Assembly: GCA_964245075.1 (NCBI GenBank)
Contig: CAXTLC010000015.1
Coordinates: 1 to 64,000, forward strand
Length of the DNA stretch: 64,000 bases
Source: LMUY01 sp964245075
Lineage (GTDB): Bacteria; Pseudomonadota; Alphaproteobacteria; Acetobacterales; Acetobacteraceae
Reading direction: 5' to 3'
A program made the translations under genes and the position numbers. The notes beneath the pieces are model-generated. The model was not told where the DNA came from and did no database searches. It was given only the letters and a program-made list of their open reading frames with translations. This document shows, one piece after another, positions 61,786 to 64,000 of the stretch (within the stretch, counting starts at the first letter, position 1; each line of letters opens with the position of its first letter).

Positions 61786-62432
61786 ACCAACCGGACCGAC
61801 TTATGATCATGACCCGCCGCCGCCTGCTGTCCTTCAGCACCGCCACCCTCGCCCTGGCCGCCGTCTCGTCCTGGGTCACTCCCACCCGGGCGCAGCAGGG
61901 GGCAGGCGCGGACGCGGGCTTCGTGCAGAGCTTCGGCGACAAGCTGGTGGCCGTGGTGAACGGCAGCGGCTCCGCTTCGCAGAAGGAACAGGAGCTGCGT
62001 CCCCTGATCGACGGCGCGGTGGACGTGAACACCATCGCCCAGTTCTGCCTCGGCCGCTTCGCCACCACGGCCACGCCGCAGCAGGTGCAGGAGTTCACCC
62101 AGTTGTTCCATGGCGTGCTGGTGAACAACATCACGGCCAAGATCGGCGACTATCGCGGCGTCACGTTCCACATGACGCCCTCCTCCACCACCATGCGCGG
62201 GTCGGAGGCTTATGTCGCGACGGTCGTGCAGCGCCCGAACGACGCGCCGATCAACGTGAGCTGGGTGGTCAGCAACGCGTCCGGCTCGCCCAAGATCGTC
62301 GACGTGGTGGCGGAAGGCACCAGCCTGCGGCTGACCCAGCGCAGCGACTACGCCTCCTACCTCAACCACAACGGCAACAACATCGACAGCCTGCTGAGCG
62401 CGATGCGCCGGCAGGTCGCGTCCGGGACCTGA
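61782..62432 (+). CDS. mlaC: MlaC periplasmic phospholipid-binding protein
   Basis: 216 residues, ferrying lipid from MlaA to the inner-membrane ABC transporter. I take the ATG overlapping the mlaA stop; another at 61803 is seven codons in. The signal has a triple Arg (TRRRLLSFSTATLALAAV) and may be Tat or Sec. Mature motifs: VDVNTIAQFCLGRFATTATPQQVQEFTQLF (quoted in part), VSWVVSNASGSPKIVDVVAEGTSLRLTQRSDYAS (quoted in part). Both fit the Ttg2/MlaC family. Confidence 0.93.
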   Translation: MNQPDRLMIMTRRRLLSFSTATLALAAVSSWVTPTRAQQGAGADAGFVQSFGDKLVAVVNGSGSASQKEQELRPLIDGAVDVNTIAQFCLGRFATTATPQQVQEFTQLFHGVLVNNITAKIGDYRGVTFHMTPSSTTMRGSEAYVATVVQRPNDAPINVSWVVSNASGSPKIVDVVAEGTSLRLTQRSDYASYLNHNGNNIDSLLSAMRRQVASGT

Positions 62433-62445
62433 CGCGCGCGCAACG

Positions 62446-63544
62446 TCATCCCGGGCGTTCCAAGCCGGCGCGGCCGGGCGCCAGGTCGGGAGGCGGCGCC
62501 TGGCCGGCGACCGCCGCGGCCGCCAGGGCGGACAGGGCGGGCGAGGTCATCACGCCGTAGCCGCCCTGGCCCGCCAGCCAGACGAAGCCCGGCGCGTCCG
62601 GGTCCTCCCCCACCACGGGAGCGCGGTCGGCGCTGAAGGTGCGCAGGCCGGCCCAGCGATGGCTCACCCGGCGCACATCGAGCGTGGTCGCCCGTTGCAG
62701 CCGGTCCACCGCGATCGCGACGTCCAGCTCCTCCGGCTGGGCGTCGCACGCGTCGGCCGGGGTGGCGTCGGCGGGAGACACCATGAGGCGGCCGGCATCG
62801 GGCTTGAAATACAGCGTTTCCGTCGCGTCGGTCACCATGGGCCAGGCGGCGCTGCCGGGCGCGTCGACCAGCAGCGCCGTTCGGCGGTGCGGCACCAGCC
62901 CGGCCGGGCGCAGGCCCGCCTGCCGCGCCACCTCGTCAGCCCAGGCGCCCGCGGCGTTCACCAGCTTGGCGGCACTGTGCGCCCCGGCCGGAGTCTCGAC
63001 CCGCCAGGCCGCGCCGTCCCGGGTTACGCGCCGCACCCGCGCGTCCGTGACGATGCGCCCGCCCGCCGCCAGCAGGCCGCGGCGGTATCCCGCGAACAGC
63101 GCCTCCACGTCGATGTCGCGGCAATCCGGCTCCAAGATGGCGAGGACGGCCGCTTCCGGCCGCAGCACCGGGACCATGCGCAGCGCCTCGGCCCCGTCCA
63201 CGGCGCGGAGCGTGCCGGGGGCGGTGTGGGCCAGCTCGGCTTCCAGCAGCCCGGCTTCCTCGGCGCGCGCCACCGTCAAGCAGCCGCGCGGGCGCATCAG
63301 CGGCGTGCCGGCGAAGCCCGGCGGGGGGGGGGGCCTCAAGGAAGGCGCGGCTCGCTTCCGCCACCCGGCGGACCGCGGGGCAGCCGTAGGCGGCGGTGAA
63401 CGTCGCGGCGGAGCGGGCGGTGCTGTGGCTGCCGCACTGGCTTTCCGCTTCCAGCAGCGTCACCCGCGCGCCGGCGGCTGCCAGGCGCCAAGCGGCGCTC
63501 ATGCCCGCGATGCCGCCGCCGATCACCAGCACGTCCGCGTTCAT
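62446..63544 (-). pseudogene. FAD-dependent amino-acid oxidase-like protein, frameshifted in a C11 run
   Basis: DadA-type flavoenzyme. From ATG 63544 the sequence reads MNADVLVIGGGIAGMSAAWRLAAAGA, the dinucleotide-binding fold, to EAPPP; then the plus-strand G11 run 63323-63333 shifts the frame. The rest, in another frame, is conserved: GFAGTPLMRPRGCLTVAR, LVNAAGAWADEVARQAG, WAGLRTFSADRAPVVGEDPDAPGFVWLAGQGGYGVM (quoted in part). Removing one C gives a 365-residue protein of normal size, so this is a homopolymer error or a real switch. Overlaps the downstream esterase gene's stop by four bases (in the same transcript). Confidence 0.88.
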
Positions 63545-64000
63545 GCCACCCCCCACTGGTGGCGGAGGGCTGCCGCGGTCATCGCCAGCGCCGCGTCGGA
63601 CGCGCGGATGGCGCGGTTCATGCTCAGGAAGCCGTGCACCTGGGTGGCCATGTGCAGGCAGGTGACGGCGCACCCCGCCGCTTCCAGCGCCCGGGCATAG
63701 GCGGCGCCTTCGTCGCGCAGCGGGTCGTAGCCGGCCGTCAGCACGAAGGCGGGCGGCAAGCCGGCCAGGTTGGCGAACAAGGGGCTGACGCCCGGGTCGG
63801 CCGGATCCGCGCCGCCGAGGAAGTGGTCGCGGAACCAGCGCACCCCGGCCGCGGTCAAGGGCACCCCCGAGAGGAACTCGCCATGCGACGGCAGCGAGCA
63901 GGTCAGGTCGGTCGCCGGGTAGAGCAGCACCTGCATGAACGGCGCCGGGCTTCCGTGGTCCCGGGCGCGGATCGCCAGCAGGGCCGCCAGGTGGCCGCCC
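63541..64000 (-). CDS. Alpha/beta hydrolase fold-3 (esterase/lipase), N-terminal part beyond the window
   Basis: 153 visible codons from the C-terminal half. GGHLAALLAIRARDHG is the tail of the nucleophile motif GDSAGGHLAA; then FMQVLLYPATDL, DPGVSPLFANLAGLPPAFVLTAGYDPLRDEGAAYA (quoted in part, catalytic Asp) and MATQVHGFLSM with the catalytic His. HSL-type esterase or acetyl-hydrolase family. It runs into the window from the right edge and its stop overlaps the start of the FAD oxidase gene (TCAT on the plus strand), so it is the upstream partner of that operon. Confidence 0.9.
   Translation of the reverse strand, partial: GGHLAALLAIRARDHGSPAPFMQVLLYPATDLTCSLPSHGEFLSGVPLTAAGVRWFRDHFLGGADPADPGVSPLFANLAGLPPAFVLTAGYDPLRDEGAAYARALEAAGCAVTCLHMATQVHGFLSMNRAIRASDAALAMTAAALRHQWGVA

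Overview
This window is a stretch of a very GC-rich alphaproteobacterial chromosome, most likely Acetobacteraceae or a close Rhodospirillales relative. That placement is inferred from the gene set and GC content, since there is no rRNA in the window. Genes are packed tightly, often with ATGA or GTGA stop/start overlaps, and GTG and TTG starts are common. I found no tRNA, rRNA, CRISPR array, insertion sequence or prophage. The sequence contains one scaffold gap of 100 N (54020-54119).

Left part (1-23.2 kb): dnaK (cut by the window edge), grpE and hrcA, with a Uma2-type nuclease gene inserted on the opposite strand between grpE and dnaK. Then come rph-rdgB, a bactofilin, an EI24 membrane protein, an adenosine/ribokinase-family kinase, typA, an AmpG-type permease, a deoxyribosyltransferase, icd with a coupled dienelactone hydrolase, a stand-alone fusA, a DUF1800/DUF1501 export pair, an AlkA-type glycosylase, a PagL-like lipid A deacylase and a D-threonine aldolase-like enzyme.

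Island (about 23.2-24.6 kb): the only clearly foreign stretch. Its base composition is much less GC-rich than its neighbours. It holds a 106-bp composite palindromic element and a gene of unknown architecture whose C-terminus looks like a PD-(D/E)XK polymorphic-toxin nuclease. That gene appears to carry a one-base frameshift just after the catalytic core. No partner or immunity gene is visible.

Middle part (24.6-43.3 kb): ygfZ, then a glycosyltransferase / glycosyltransferase / asparagine synthetase / hydrolase operon, a dihydroorotase, the conserved yfgM-like/bamB/der operon, a DUF5872/DUF3140 pair, two MFS transporters, a solute-binding protein, and a cluster of small envelope proteins including a SphA-like outer-membrane protein.

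Right part (43.5-64 kb): a ModA-like binding protein divergent from an acetolactate-synthase-like ThDP enzyme, qmcA-nfeD, an MFS protein, a cyclopropane synthase, rpsF-rpsR-rplI, fabD, a damaged class II glutamine amidotransferase coupled to ggt, prmA, an aminopeptidase P, metF, mlaA-mlaC, a FAD oxidoreductase broken by a poly-C frameshift, and an alpha/beta hydrolase running off the right edge. Minisatellite repeats cluster around 46.1-46.25 kb and 53.3-54.0 kb; the latter set abuts the gap.

The most interesting observations are the decaying toxin-like gene beside a mosaic palindrome, the Uma2 insertion in the heat-shock locus, and the amidotransferase with an internal deletion, in-frame 15-bp repeats and a gap.
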